A DNA stretch of 64,000 nt from Candidatus Merdivicinus excrementipullorum (lineage in GTDB: Bacteria > Bacillota > Clostridia > Oscillospirales > Ruminococcaceae), in assembly GCA_018716725.1 (NCBI GenBank), contig DVJP01000050.1, positions 29,229 to 93,228 of the forward strand. Reading direction: 5' to 3'. The notes under the pieces were generated by a model. That model searched no databases, had not been told where the DNA came from, and saw only the letters and a list, made by a program, of their open reading frames with translations. Made by a program: the position numbers and the translations under genes. Below are positions 31,801-42,806 of the stretch, one piece after another. How positions within the stretch are numbered: position 1 is the first letter of the stretch; the number at the start of each line of letters is the position of its first letter.

Positions 31801-33423
31801 TCAGATTTTCGCCATTGCGTCGGTGACAAATTTATCCACGGTGATTTTCCATTCCTCCACCATGACTAAGCCGGTTTTCCGGGCCTGCTCCGCGAATTTC
31901 TCAATCCGCCGGAGCTTTTCCTCCCGGTCGCCGTACTCCAGGACAATGCCCGCGTAATAAATGGGCAAAGCGGCGGTTTTCACCCGGAACTGGGTGTCCG
32001 CATCCCCCTGGGTCAGGGAAATGGCTTCCCCAAAGAGGGCTTCGTACTGGCGGAACAAATCCTCCCGCATGTAAGTGTCCTTGGCGTCCAGGGGGCCGCC
32101 GAAAATGTTCAGCTCCCCGCCGGCTTTTTCCATTTCATCGTGGATCAAGTCGATATACTGCAAAATTACCGGCCCGGCCTGCTTGTAGTAACCGTTCAGG
32201 AAATCAATCATGACCTCCCGTTCGTTGATGTAAGGGTCCCACATGAGCTTGGCCAGCAGATAGCCCCGCAGTTCGTGGAATTCCCCGCCGATTTCCCGGT
32301 TGCTCTGGCTGAACAGGGAACGGACGTTGTTTTCCACAAAGAACCGAATGTTGGGGCCTAAAACCCGCAGGTTGGGGAAGGGGCTTACCAGGTTGCGGAA
32401 CTGGACGCAGTAGTCCCACAAGAAAACATTCTGGCAGATTTCCTTCCAGTCTAAAAGCTCCTGCCGGGAGCCGCTGGATTTTTCATCCGTTTCAATGGGC
32501 AGGCCCCGGTTGGCCTCAATGTTGCAGAGCATAATGTGGACGTTCTCCGCAGGCCGGGTAATCGCCGGGGCTTTCCGGGTGTACCAGTATGCCAGGGTAG
32601 AAATCACCTTGTCCGGGAAGTGTTCGGCAATGCGGTTGACAAAGTTCAGCACGGAACCCATAGGGGAGCCGTCCCGTTCGTTCATTTCCCGGCATTTTTC
32701 ACACTGGCAGTAGGCCGCGTTGTCGTTCTGGGAAACCGACCAGTATTTGGCCTTGGGGTTTTCGTCCATGTGCTTTTTCAAATTCTTCAGAACGATGTCG
32801 AAAACATCCGGATTGGACAGGCAGAGCTGGGCGTTTTTCCCCACCCGCTTGCCTTCGTACAGGGAGAAATACTCCGGATGCTCGTCAAAATATTCCTCCG
32901 GCGAACAGAGGGTTCCAAAAGAATGGCACCAGAATCCCCAGTTTTCATCCCGTTTGCATTGGGGGACAATTTTGTGCTTTTCGGCAAACTCCGGGTCAAA
33001 GAAATCCCGGTAGTGGATTTCCCTGTACTGCAAAATGGGGGAGAACTGATACTCCTCAAAGCAGACGGTCAGGTTGGCGTCAAAGGGGATATACTCGTAT
33101 GTGCGGGAGTAGTAACGGCAGCCTGCAACCCGTTCCAGCCAGTCATAAACGGCGTACACCATAGCCTGCCCGTTTCCGGCTTCGATTTCAATGTCCTTGT
33201 CGAAAATGCGGTACAAAAAGCCGCTTTCCCCGTGATCTGCGCATTTTAACACGATGCTGGGGTACACGGTGGTGGTTTCCTGGATGGTAAACTCAGCGTC
33301 GGTTATCTTGTTCAGGTATTTAGCCAGAATGGCGGCGGCCCGAGGAAACTCCTTGGACACGATTACCACGCTGGCAGTTTTGTTTTCAGCAATGCAGATA
33401 GGTTTGCACAGATTCATCTTCAT
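31801..33423 (-). CDS. DUF4838 protein, glycosidase-like
   Basis: 540 residues, no signal peptide. An N-terminal alpha-glucuronidase-like beta domain (about 15-110, with VYAVYDWLERVAGCRYYSR) leads into a DUF4838 TIM-barrel-like region (about 150-430) with HSFGTLCSPEEYFDEHPEYF, then SVSQNDNAAYCQCEKC, a Cys motif seen in the family. Enzymatic activity of DUF4838 proteins is not established; glycan-related hydrolysis is inferred. AGGAG lies 3 bases before the first ATG and 9 before a second at 33417, which fits better. Single gene with its own promoter. Confidence 0.8.
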   Translation of the reverse strand: MKMNLCKPICIAENKTASVVIVSKEFPRAAAILAKYLNKITDAEFTIQETTTVYPSIVLKCADHGESGFLYRIFDKDIEIEAGNGQAMVYAVYDWLERVAGCRYYSRTYEYIPFDANLTVCFEEYQFSPILQYREIHYRDFFDPEFAEKHKIVPQCKRDENWGFWCHSFGTLCSPEEYFDEHPEYFSLYEGKRVGKNAQLCLSNPDVFDIVLKNLKKHMDENPKAKYWSVSQNDNAAYCQCEKCREMNERDGSPMGSVLNFVNRIAEHFPDKVISTLAYWYTRKAPAITRPAENVHIMLCNIEANRGLPIETDEKSSGSRQELLDWKEICQNVFLWDYCVQFRNLVSPFPNLRVLGPNIRFFVENNVRSLFSQSNREIGGEFHELRGYLLAKLMWDPYINEREVMIDFLNGYYKQAGPVILQYIDLIHDEMEKAGGELNIFGGPLDAKDTYMREDLFRQYEALFGEAISLTQGDADTQFRVKTAALPIYYAGIVLEYGDREEKLRRIEKFAEQARKTGLVMVEEWKITVDKFVTDAMAKI

Positions 33424-33446
33424 CAGCTCCTAACGTTTCTGACCTT

Positions 33447-33475
33447 ATTTTACAGGAGAAGGGATAAAAAAGCAA
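33447..33475 (-). promoter_or_regulatory. promoter of the DUF4838 gene
   Basis: Minus strand TTGCTT (33475-33470), 17-base spacer, TAAAAT (33452-33447). Confidence 0.65.
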
Positions 33476-33533
33476 GAGCTATTTTCAAAAATTCGTGAAA
33501 TCAGATAGAAAAATTCAGTAACATACGGGTTGT

Positions 33534-35400
<1,867 letters not shown>

Positions 35401-35430
35401 GGCAAAAACTCCTTTCCGGCAATGAGGCTA

Positions 35431-36810
35431 TTACTTCTTGGCGTCCTGTCCGCCAATAGATCTCAAAGCTTTTTTGAACTGGAAGGTAAAGAATACGGCG
35501 GTGAAAGTGACGGCGATAAAATCCGCAGCCGGCTCGGCCATATAAACCGCCGTTGTTTTGTCCGACGAGAAAATCGCCGGCATAATGTAGATCAGCGGGA
35601 TCAGAAGGATAAATTTCCGCATCACCGCCACCAGGATGGAGGCCTTGGCGTTGCCCAAAGAAGTAAAGGTCATCTGGCAGGCAACCTGGATGCCGAAGAG
35701 CAGCAGGCAGGCCATGTAAATCCGCAGTGCGTTTTTAGTGAACTCCATAAGCTGCGGGGAATTGGTAAACATAGCCGCAAACCCCTGGGGGAAGATCATG
35801 ACAAAAGCCCACAACAGGGTGGAATAAACAAGGCTGGCTTTCAGCAGAAGCTGGAAGGCCGCCTTCACCCGGTCAGGATTGCGGGCGCCGTAGTTGTAGC
35901 TGATAATGGGCTGCGCCCCCTGGCCCAAACCTTGCAGGGGCAGCATGGCGAACTGCATGACGCTGGTCAGGATGGTCATTGCGCCCACTGCGATGTCGCC
36001 GCCGTAGTTTTGCAGGGAGGAGTTGAAGCAGATGGAAATGATGCTTTCGCTGGACTGCATAATAAAGTTGGACAGTCCCAGCGCCAGGGCAGGCAGCACA
36101 ATGTTGGAGCGCAGGACCATGTTTTTGACTCGGAGCTTTAAGGTAGTCTTTTTCCCCAGCAGGAACAGCAGCACCCATGCGCAGGACAAAGCCTGGGAAA
36201 TAATGGTGGCCCAGGCGGCGCCTGCAACCCCCATGTTAAAGCCAAAAATGAAAATAGGATCCAGGATGATATTTGCCACTGCGCCGATGAGCACCGACAG
36301 CATGCCGGTTTTCGCAAAGCCCTGGGCGGTGATAAAAGCGTTCATGCCCAAGGTCATCTGGACGAAAATGGTCCCCAAAGCGTAGATGTTCATGTAATCC
36401 ACGCCGTACTGGATGGTGTTCTCGCTGGCGCCGAAGGCCATGAGGAGGTCCCGGTTCCAAATGAGCAGCGCCGCTGTCAAAAGTACGGATATAATAAACT
36501 GGATGACAAAGCAGTTGCCCAGAGTCTTTTCTGCCGCCTCATTATCCCCCTGTCCCATAAAAATAGAGGCCCGGGGCGCGCCGCCGTAAGCGGCAAAGGC
36601 GGAAAACGCCGTTACAATCATAATCAGCGGCATGCATACGCCCACGCCGGTCAGGGCCGCTTCCCCGGTTCCCGGGATATGGCCGATGTAAATCCGGTCC
36701 ACGATATTGTAAAGCATGTTGATGATCTGAGCCGTTACAGTGGGAAGGGCCAGCTTCAGCAAAAGCTTGCCGATAGGCTCCTTCCCTAGAAAATCTTTGC
36801 TTTCGCTCAT
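35431..36810 (-). CDS. MATE family multidrug exporter
   Basis: 459 residues, twelve predicted membrane spans in two MatE halves. The N-terminus GKLLLKLALPTVTAQIINMLYN carries the substrate-path Pro and Gln/Asn typical of DinF/NorM-like clostridial exporters, and the second half begins KAAFQLLLKASLVYSTL. Exports cationic drugs using an ion gradient; the substrate is unknown. The start codon overlaps the stop of the marR gene by three bases, so both form one unit under the promoter at 37322-37349. Confidence 0.92.
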   Translation of the reverse strand: MSESKDFLGKEPIGKLLLKLALPTVTAQIINMLYNIVDRIYIGHIPGTGEAALTGVGVCMPLIMIVTAFSAFAAYGGAPRASIFMGQGDNEAAEKTLGNCFVIQFIISVLLTAALLIWNRDLLMAFGASENTIQYGVDYMNIYALGTIFVQMTLGMNAFITAQGFAKTGMLSVLIGAVANIILDPIFIFGFNMGVAGAAWATIISQALSCAWVLLFLLGKKTTLKLRVKNMVLRSNIVLPALALGLSNFIMQSSESIISICFNSSLQNYGGDIAVGAMTILTSVMQFAMLPLQGLGQGAQPIISYNYGARNPDRVKAAFQLLLKASLVYSTLLWAFVMIFPQGFAAMFTNSPQLMEFTKNALRIYMACLLLFGIQVACQMTFTSLGNAKASILVAVMRKFILLIPLIYIMPAIFSSDKTTAVYMAEPAADFIAVTFTAVFFTFQFKKALRSIGGQDAKK

Positions 36811-37262
36811 TGAATGTCTCCTCCTTCTAACGCTTGCTTGGTATTTTCTTGAATTCTTAGATGAAATTCATTGAAAAGCTCCCGTTCCTCCTCAGTAAAC
36901 CCCTGAAATACCTTGTCCCGGAACCCTTTCTGCGCTTTTTCGATTTCCTGGGTGATGGGGTTGGCGGCAGGGGTCAGGGACAGATGAATTCTGCGGCGGT
37001 CTTTTGTATCCTGTTCCCGTTCCAGAAGTTTTTTCTGGATCAGGCTTTCCACCGCCTGGGAAACAGCCCCTTTGGAAAGCATCCGCAGCTCCACGATATC
37101 AGCGGCAGTATCTTTTCCCGGGTTATTATAAAGAAAACTAATGACAGCGGTTTCTGTTATATTCATCTGGTACTGCCCGCAGATGGATTTCAGCATTTTG
37201 TCATGCAGCCGCATAATCTGGCGGATGTTAGTTAGAAATTCTGTCTTTCGATTCTCATTCAT
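36807..37262 (-). CDS. MarR family transcriptional regulator
   Basis: 151 residues with the winged-helix MarR core: MNITETAVISFLYNNPGKD, then DIVELRMLSKGAVSQAVESLIQKKLLERE (recognition helix about 65-95) and RRIHLSLTPAAN (wing). It precedes and overlaps a MATE exporter, the usual layout for a drug-responsive repressor of its own operon. A perfect dyad at 37286-37311 just upstream of the coding start is the probable operator. Confidence 0.92.
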   Translation of the reverse strand: MNENRKTEFLTNIRQIMRLHDKMLKSICGQYQMNITETAVISFLYNNPGKDTAADIVELRMLSKGAVSQAVESLIQKKLLEREQDTKDRRRIHLSLTPAANPITQEIEKAQKGFRDKVFQGFTEEERELFNEFHLRIQENTKQALEGGDIQ

Positions 37263-37285
37263 GAACCGGCCCCCTTTTTCACTGT

Positions 37286-37311
37286 AAAACAGTTATGATA
37301 AAAACTGTTTT
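37286..37311. promoter_or_regulatory. probable MarR operator
   Basis: AAAACAGTT and AACTGTTTT, a perfect 9-base inverted repeat with an 8-base spacer, lying just downstream of the -10 box of the marR-MATE promoter. Confidence 0.65.
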
Positions 37312-37321
37312 TCTACAAACT

Positions 37322-37349
37322 ATTATACTCCGACTGCCGGAGATGTCAA
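37322..37349 (-). promoter_or_regulatory. promoter of the marR-MATE operon
   Basis: Minus strand TTGACA (37349-37344), 16-base spacer, TATAAT (37327-37322). The spacer itself contains a CTCCG/CGGAG dyad. Confidence 0.82.
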
Positions 37350-37481
37350 GAGAGAACAGGCCGGTTCATTTTTGTTTACATTTTCTCCGAATTTTCTTTA
37401 CATTCCCCACACAGGGACTTTGTTCATAAAAAATTCAAAGATAGGCGGAAACAACACCTTTTATTTTTCGGAGTAATATGC

Positions 37482-37487
37482 TAAAAT
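37482..37487 (+). promoter_or_regulatory. possible extended -10 box for the 37555 gene
   Basis: TATGCTAAAAT provides a TG-extended -10 (TAAAAT 37482-37487), 68 bases before the ATG. No good -35 is seen. The same TATGCTA(A/T)AAT string occurs in both promoters of the 58921-59123 region. Confidence 0.4.
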
Positions 37488-37554
37488 AATGTTGAAAATC
37501 ATCGGAATTTTATCATAACATTCTAATGAAAGACTATAAAGGAGGCAGATCATC

Positions 37555-38931
37555 ATGTCAATGTATTCGAAAGCATACCGGGCGGTTTGTCCGGATTATT
37601 CCGCCCTGCACCCATGGCAGAAATATGGCAGCGCTTTGGAAACGGAGTACAGGCAGTGCCTGGAGGAAGGGTTGGACATTGAGCGGTATCAGGCTCTGTT
37701 TTCCGCCGTGCAGGGGATGCCGGATAATGCGTATCGGGAAGAAGCGGCGGATGTCCTTTACCGGATGATAGAGGAGCTTCCGGCTGTGCCCGGATATCCT
37801 TATGAGGAGCCTTCCGATTACCAGGGGATTGCAGCCTGCCGGGATGGATTTACCCTGCCGGGAGAAACGCCAAGGGGGGAAAAGCTGCGGGAACAAATTG
37901 CCGGGGCCTGGTACGGCCGGATTGCTGGCTGCCTCCTGGGCAAGCCTTTAGAGGGAATCCGCCGGGAAGAGCTTCTTCCATTTTTAAAGGAAACAGGAAA
38001 CTGGCCCATGCACCGTTATGTGCTGAGCAGCGATATTACTGAAGAACGGCTGGGCCGGTATCAATACAGCTTTTGGGCCAAAGCCTACGCGGACGCCATT
38101 TCGGAGGCTCCTGTGGACGACGACACCAACTATACGGTTTTGTACCAGCAGGTCATTGAGAAGTATTCCAAAGACTTCACCCCCCGGGATGTGGCGGAAG
38201 CCTGGCTTGCCATGCAGCCCAAGGACGCCTACTGCACGGCGGAACGGGTGGCTTTCTGTAATTTTGTAAACGGCTATCTGCCGCCTTACTCCGCAATTTA
38301 TAAAAATCCGTACCGGGAATGGATCGGCGCCCAGATCCGGGGGGATTATTTTGGGTACATCAATCCTGGCGACCCGGAAAAAGCGGCGGAGATGGCCTGG
38401 CGGGACGCCTCTATTTCCCATGTGAAAAACGGGATTTACGGAGAGATGTTCGCAGCCGCCATGATTGCCTCTGCGGCCTGCTCGAAGGATATTCCGGCGG
38501 TAATCCGGAGCGGTTTGTCCCAAATCCCCCAAAAGAGCCGCCTTTACGAGGAAATTTCGGAGATGCTCCAGGACTATGAAGCCGGGGTGGGGAAGGAAGA
38601 AGCCTTTGCAAAAATCTTTACCCGGTACGACGACCGCCGGGGCCACGACTGGTGCCACACCATCTCCAATGCCCGGATTGTTGCGGGGGCGCTGTTGTAC
38701 GGCGGCGGGGATTTCGGCAAGTCCATCTGCATGGCTGTGGAAACCGGCTTTGATACCGACTGCAACGGGGCCACCGTCGGTTCGGCGCTGGGGATGATGA
38801 ACGGAATCGGGAGCATCCCGTCCTGCTGGACAGACCCCCTTCATGACAAACTGGACACCGAGATTTTTGGAGTTGGGACGGTGGAAATCCCTGCCTTGAT
38901 TGAAATGACTCTGCGCCATATTGGGCGGTAG
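37555..38931 (+). CDS. ADP-ribosylglycohydrolase family protein
   Basis: 458 residues. About 110 N-terminal residues outside the core precede the all-helical, Mg-dependent glycohydrolase fold starting EQIAGAWYGRIAGCLLGKPLEG. Metal-binding Asp clusters are VDDDTNY near residue 187 and GFDTDCNGATVGSALG near 400. The family removes ADP-ribose from proteins or small molecules (DraG, ARH). AAGGAGG precedes the ATG. It is convergent with a MATE gene across a strong bidirectional hairpin. A second ADP-ribose system lies at 61917-63513. Confidence 0.9.
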   Translation: MSMYSKAYRAVCPDYSALHPWQKYGSALETEYRQCLEEGLDIERYQALFSAVQGMPDNAYREEAADVLYRMIEELPAVPGYPYEEPSDYQGIAACRDGFTLPGETPRGEKLREQIAGAWYGRIAGCLLGKPLEGIRREELLPFLKETGNWPMHRYVLSSDITEERLGRYQYSFWAKAYADAISEAPVDDDTNYTVLYQQVIEKYSKDFTPRDVAEAWLAMQPKDAYCTAERVAFCNFVNGYLPPYSAIYKNPYREWIGAQIRGDYFGYINPGDPEKAAEMAWRDASISHVKNGIYGEMFAAAMIASAACSKDIPAVIRSGLSQIPQKSRLYEEISEMLQDYEAGVGKEEAFAKIFTRYDDRRGHDWCHTISNARIVAGALLYGGGDFGKSICMAVETGFDTDCNGATVGSALGMMNGIGSIPSCWTDPLHDKLDTEIFGVGTVEIPALIEMTLRHIGR

Positions 38932-39120
38932 GAAGGATATAGGGATAGAATACAGATACGACCGGGACCGCATCAACGCGCTCCGAGAACCGGCGGTGCA
39001 GAAAACGGTAAATTATCGGGAGTTTACCCTCCACTTTTGCCGGCATCCGGCGGGAAATTGCGGAAATGCGGGTAAATCTGGACCTTATCCTGACGGGAGG
39101 AAGCCGCAGGATAGCAGGAA

Positions 39121-39157
39121 AAAGGGTATCCGGTCAAAGACCGGATACCCTTTTAGA
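39121..39157. terminator. bidirectional terminator
   Basis: AAAGGGTATCCGGTC pairs perfectly with GACCGGATACCCTTT around loop AAA (15-base stem), with T-runs on both strands, between the convergent genes 37555-38931 and 39218-40573. Confidence 0.85.
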
Positions 39158-39217
39158 TAGCTGAATGACTGCGTGCCTTGTACCATATAAACGGCGGCAA
39201 TATGAAGCTTCCATACA

Positions 39218-40573
39218 TTATGGCTTTTCCGCCGCGCCCCAGCTGAATAGACTATTCCGCTTTGCAAAATAGTAAAGGACCCCGAATGCGTCTGCCAAAA
39301 ACCAGCCGATGGGGACAGACCACCAAATACCCCCAACGCCCAACGCCGGAATGGCGGAAAGGGTATAGGCCAAAAGTACCCGGATGCCCAGAGATACAAC
39401 GGTGAGGACAACGGACATCCCCGGCCTTCCAAGGGCACGGTACAGCCCATAAAGTAAAAACAGGACGCCGATTAAAAAATAGAACGCGCCTTCAATGCGA
39501 AGGTAACGTACCCCCTCCGCAATGACGGCTGTTTCCTTCGCATCAATGAAGAGGAGCATGAGAGGTTCAGCAAAAACAAAGACGCAAATGGAAATCAAAA
39601 CGCCGAAGGACACAGAAGTGAGGACGGCAGTACGGATTCCTTTTTGAATGCGCTCTGTTTGCTTCGCGCCGTAATTCTGCGCTGTAAAGATCGAGAAGGC
39701 ATTCCCAAAATCCTGAACGGGCAGGTAAGCAAAGGCGTCGATTTTCACAGCGGCGGCAAAGGCTGCCATGACAGTTGTGCCAAAGCTGTTCACCAGCCCC
39801 TGGACCGCTAAAATGCCCAGATTCATAATAGACTGCTGCAAACAGGTCAGAGCGGAAAAGCTGGTGATTTCTTTCATTCGTCTCAGCCGGAAACGGACTT
39901 CCCTGTCTTTCTTCAGAAGGTCGGGAAATTTAATCCGCGCATAGACGGCGATCCCGATTCCGGAAACATATTGGGAGATGACGGTGGCTTCTGCCGCCCC
40001 GGCCACCCCGCGGTTCAGCACGGCTACAAACCACAGGTCCAGTATAATATTCAGTATAGCGGAAACAGCCAGAAAGAGAAGCGGAACCGATGAATTCCCG
40101 AGAGACCGCAGCAGAGAAGCAAAAAAATTGTAAAGAAAGATGCCGGCCAGTCCTGCAAATATGACGATTAGGTATTCCCTCATCATCGCCACCAGCTCGG
40201 CAGGCGTTTGAAGGACCCAGATGATCCAGTCGATCCCGGCAAAGACAATCACATTCAGAAGGACGGTAACAGCGCCCAGCAGTATAAAGGAGGCCAGGAT
40301 TCCTTCTTTCAGCCCCAGCTGGTCTTTTCGGCCGAAATAAATGGAAAATACCGTTCCGCTCCCCATAGCCAGGCCCAGCAAAATGGAGGTGAGAAAGGTC
40401 ATTAAGGAAAAAGCGGAACCTACGGCGGCCAGGGCGCCGGCGCCGAGAAATTTCCCCACAATCAGCGTATCCGCAATGTTATAGCACTGCTGCAATAGGT
40501 TTCCAAGAATCATGGGGACTGCAAAGCGCAGCATTGTTTTCATAACAGGCCCCTGCGTCAGATCAGTTTTCAT
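39218..40573 (-). CDS. MATE family efflux transporter
   Basis: 451 residues, twelve membrane spans. The N-terminus LTQGPVMKTMLRFAVPMILGNLLQQ followed by YNIADTLIVGKFLG is typical of the clostridial NorM/YeeO-like MATE branch. The two MATE proteins in this window are only distantly similar. Divergent from an Lrp-type regulator with back-to-back promoters, so it may be controlled by it; there is no direct evidence. Confidence 0.93.
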   Translation of the reverse strand: MKTDLTQGPVMKTMLRFAVPMILGNLLQQCYNIADTLIVGKFLGAGALAAVGSAFSLMTFLTSILLGLAMGSGTVFSIYFGRKDQLGLKEGILASFILLGAVTVLLNVIVFAGIDWIIWVLQTPAELVAMMREYLIVIFAGLAGIFLYNFFASLLRSLGNSSVPLLFLAVSAILNIILDLWFVAVLNRGVAGAAEATVISQYVSGIGIAVYARIKFPDLLKKDREVRFRLRRMKEITSFSALTCLQQSIMNLGILAVQGLVNSFGTTVMAAFAAAVKIDAFAYLPVQDFGNAFSIFTAQNYGAKQTERIQKGIRTAVLTSVSFGVLISICVFVFAEPLMLLFIDAKETAVIAEGVRYLRIEGAFYFLIGVLFLLYGLYRALGRPGMSVVLTVVSLGIRVLLAYTLSAIPALGVGGIWWSVPIGWFLADAFGVLYYFAKRNSLFSWGAAEKP

Positions 40574-40623
40574 TTACTTCACCATAATTTCAATATGTAA
40601 TATTAAACTTAACATTCGTAATT

Positions 40624-40652
40624 ATTATATGCGATATTTTGCATGATGTCAA
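40624..40652 (-). promoter_or_regulatory. promoter of the 39218-40573 MATE gene
   Basis: Minus strand TTGACA (40652-40647), 17-base spacer, TATAAT (40629-40624). Confidence 0.82.
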
Positions 40653-40673
40653 TAGAAATCTTACATTTTCTGC

Positions 40674-40702
40674 TTGACTGCCTGATGCTGTCATTGTATA
40701 AT
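40674..40702 (+). promoter_or_regulatory. promoter of the Lrp-family gene
   Basis: TTGACT (40674-40679), 17-base spacer, TATAAT (40697-40702). Its -35 lies about 22 bases from the -35 of the divergent MATE promoter. Confidence 0.82.
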
Positions 40703-40741
40703 AGCCGTAAGATCAATTAAAGAATAAGGAGATGCCCTTTT

Positions 40742-41200
40742 ATGTTTTTAGACGGCCTGGATGAATTGGACCAGAAGATTGTCAAGCTGTTGATACAGAA
40801 CGCCAGAATGTCTTATTCTGATATTGGGGAAAAAATCGGGATTTCCCGTGTGGCTGTAAGGTCAAGGGTACAGGCCCTTGAGCAAAAAGGGATTATCGAG
40901 GAATATACGACAATCATCAACCCCCAGAAAATCAGCGGGGCGGTATCCTGTTACTTTGAAATTGAAACGGCGCCGGACACTTTAATGGAAACTGCCGCGA
41001 TACTGGAGCAGAATGATACCGTCACGCAGATTTACCGTGTTACGGGAAAGAGCAGGCTTCATGTGCATGCGGTTGCTTCCTCCAATGAGGAAATGGAAAA
41101 ACTGATTGTGGAAACCATAGACAAGCTGCCCGGCGTTTTGGAATGCAGCTGCAATATGATCTTCTCCAGAATCAAGGACATCAAAGGCCTGCGGCTGTAA
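40742..41200 (+). CDS. Lrp/AsnC family transcriptional regulator
   Basis: 152 residues. N-terminal HTH (LDELDQKIVKLLIQNARMSY, then IGEKIGISRVAVRSRVQAL) followed by the RAM/AsnC ligand domain (FEIETAPDTLMETAA through the C-terminus). These proteins form octamers that sense amino acids. ATAAGGAG lies upstream. It is divergent from a MATE exporter and is followed by its own terminator. Confidence 0.92.
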   Translation: MFLDGLDELDQKIVKLLIQNARMSYSDIGEKIGISRVAVRSRVQALEQKGIIEEYTTIINPQKISGAVSCYFEIETAPDTLMETAAILEQNDTVTQIYRVTGKSRLHVHAVASSNEEMEKLIVETIDKLPGVLECSCNMIFSRIKDIKGLRL

Positions 41201-41240
41201 CGGTTTATTTGGAATGTCCTGTTTCCAGGCAGAAATGAGA

Positions 41241-41273
41241 AAAACGGTATCGCCAAAGCGACACCGTTTTTCC
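41241..41273 (+). terminator. terminator after the Lrp-family gene
   Basis: AAAACGGT-A-TCGC pairs with GCGA-C-ACCGTTTT around CAAA, then TTCC. Confidence 0.75.
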
Positions 41274-41363
41274 TGTTCGAAGTATGTCCGCATAAAGAAA
41301 ATTTTGAACTGAGCGGGTCTTTTGCATCCGGCCTTAATGTGCTGGACAGTGTTTTTGCGCCCT

Positions 41364-41825
41364 TTACTGCCTCCTATTTCTGCGGATAAGTCGGATAATG
41401 AGCAAGACAGCGATAAAAGCAGCTGCCAATCCCAATGTGAAAAGAATTTGCGAAGCGTCAAAACCAAGAGTTCCCGCAATTTGAATCGTTGTCACTGCGT
41501 CTGCCCGGCCGATTGCGTTCTCCGGCCCTTTTTCCACTTGTGCAGCAGCGTATATTGCGAAAGCGGCAATTGCAACGATAAGGGCAGCAACACTTGAAAT
41601 GATTTCTCTTCGATTTTTCAATGCTGTATTATCAATGCCGAATTGCTCTGCGGTGCTGTCCGCAAATTCTTTTGGCGTTCCCAGCCGTTCGATTACCTGT
41701 TGTTCTGTTTCGCCGTGTTCCGATGCAGAAGCAAAAATTTCATTCAAATCACGCAGGACTTCTCGTTTGGCTTTGCGCGGTAAGTTCAATTCCTTTTTCA
41801 CTTTTTTGAGATACTGTTCTTTCAT
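41364..41825 (-). CDS. HAAS/DUF1700-like membrane protein
   Basis: 153 residues from ATG at 41825, overlapping the padR stop by four bases. The N-terminal HAAS-type helical domain (about 1-65: KKVKKELNLPRKAKREVLRDL and VIERLGTPKEFADSTAEQ) is followed by two membrane spans (about 75-95 and 128-147). HAAS proteins pair with PadR regulators and are thought to sense envelope or transport state; function not fixed. Confidence 0.8.
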   Translation of the reverse strand: MKEQYLKKVKKELNLPRKAKREVLRDLNEIFASASEHGETEQQVIERLGTPKEFADSTAEQFGIDNTALKNRREIISSVAALIVAIAAFAIYAAAQVEKGPENAIGRADAVTTIQIAGTLGFDASQILFTLGLAAAFIAVLLIIRLIRRNRRQ

Positions 41826-42181
41826 TCCGATCCCTCCGCTTGCTGATAACCGGCGATAAAGCCATTGACACAATTTTCATAGCTTGACCAAAATAGAATC
41901 AGCTCGTTTAATACCTCTGTTCCCTTATTGGTAAGGGAGTAGTATTTTTTTGATCCGCCGTTGGCCGCAGCAGGGGCTAACCGGCATTGAATGAGTCCCG
42001 CTTCCTGCAAACGGTACAGAATAGGGTAAATCGTTCCTTCTTTTGCATATCCCCAAACGGATGCGTTCTTGTTCAGCTCGGTTATAATTTCGTATCCATA
42101 GGTTTCTTTTCGTCCGATCAGGCACAGGAGTATCATTTCCAGAGAGCCTTTTTTGAATTGCTGCACATATCGGTTATCCAT
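41822..42181 (-). CDS. PadR family transcriptional regulator
   Basis: 119 residues. Winged-helix core MILLCLIGRKETYGYEIITEL with GTIYPILYRLQEAGLIQ, the PadR signature, then a short C-terminal dimerisation helix. Represses its own operon in characterised cases. Its partner is the overlapping HAAS membrane protein. AGCGAGGCGG precedes the ATG. Confidence 0.93.
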   Translation of the reverse strand: MDNRYVQQFKKGSLEMILLCLIGRKETYGYEIITELNKNASVWGYAKEGTIYPILYRLQEAGLIQCRLAPAAANGGSKKYYSLTNKGTEVLNELILFWSSYENCVNGFIAGYQQAEGSE

Positions 42182-42233
42182 ATTTGCCGCCTCGCTTTAG
42201 CTTTGCTATTTAGCTTAACTAAGTAGTAATTGT

Positions 42234-42262
42234 ATTATAGCTCTCAAGAGGATTGGAGTCAA
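42234..42262 (-). promoter_or_regulatory. promoter of the padR unit
   Basis: Minus strand TTGACT (42262-42257), 17-base spacer, TATAAT (42239-42234). The leader contains CTTA/TAAG arms and repeated TAGC strings where a PadR operator would be expected. Confidence 0.75.
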
Positions 42263-42428
42263 TAGACTTCACGGAAAAGTTACAAAAGATTTTGTATTGA
42301 CCGGCTTGGCCGGTATTGATAAATTTTCAAGATTGGAATTGCGCTTTTATTGCAAAACTGTTATAATGAAGGAGTAAACGCGGAAGAATTTAACAAACGG
42401 CAGCGCGGCATAAGGAGGAAATGTCTTT

Positions 42429-42806
42429 ATGAAGCTGTATATTTTCAAATTGGAGCCTCAGCTGCGGCGGAATATCAGGGATTGCCGGTATACACTGGAG
42501 GAATTACAGAAAATCAAAGGAAACCTGGTCCGGCAATTTGGACAGCGGCAGAAAGGGTTCCGGCGCGGGGCGCTGCTTGCGGCGGGAATTATGGTTCTGC
42601 TGCTGGGCATGACCTATACGGCGCTGGGGTCAAGTAATGTATTTTGGTTTACCTGCGCCGTGACAGCGGCAATAGTTCTTTTGGCCTTGCTGGCCAGCTG
42701 GATTGCCTGCATTGGAGTTGTGAAGCATCAATTTAACTGCGCTGTCAGAAAAGGGTATCCAGAATATCAGGAGATGCTCTGCCTGCACTCCTTCCGGGAG
42801 AAATGA
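42429..42806 (+). CDS. two-span membrane protein, unknown
   Basis: 125 residues. A charged N-terminal helix of about 45 residues (LEPQLRRNIRDCRYTLEEL) precedes two membrane spans (about 50-68 and 75-96) and a short tail with Cys and His. ATAAGGAGG lies upstream. The stop overlaps the next gene by four bases, so they form a pair. No family recognised. Confidence 0.7.
   Translation: MKLYIFKLEPQLRRNIRDCRYTLEELQKIKGNLVRQFGQRQKGFRRGALLAAGIMVLLLGMTYTALGSSNVFWFTCAVTAAIVLLALLASWIACIGVVKHQFNCAVRKGYPEYQEMLCLHSFREK

Noticed and set aside
32536..33249. 237-codon frame antisense to the DUF4838 gene
   Set aside because: Opposite a confidently identified gene; no ribosome-binding site or recognisable product.
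38921..39160. 79-codon frame after the ADP-ribosylglycohydrolase gene
   Set aside because: Overlaps the preceding stop and runs through the bidirectional terminator; no family resemblance.
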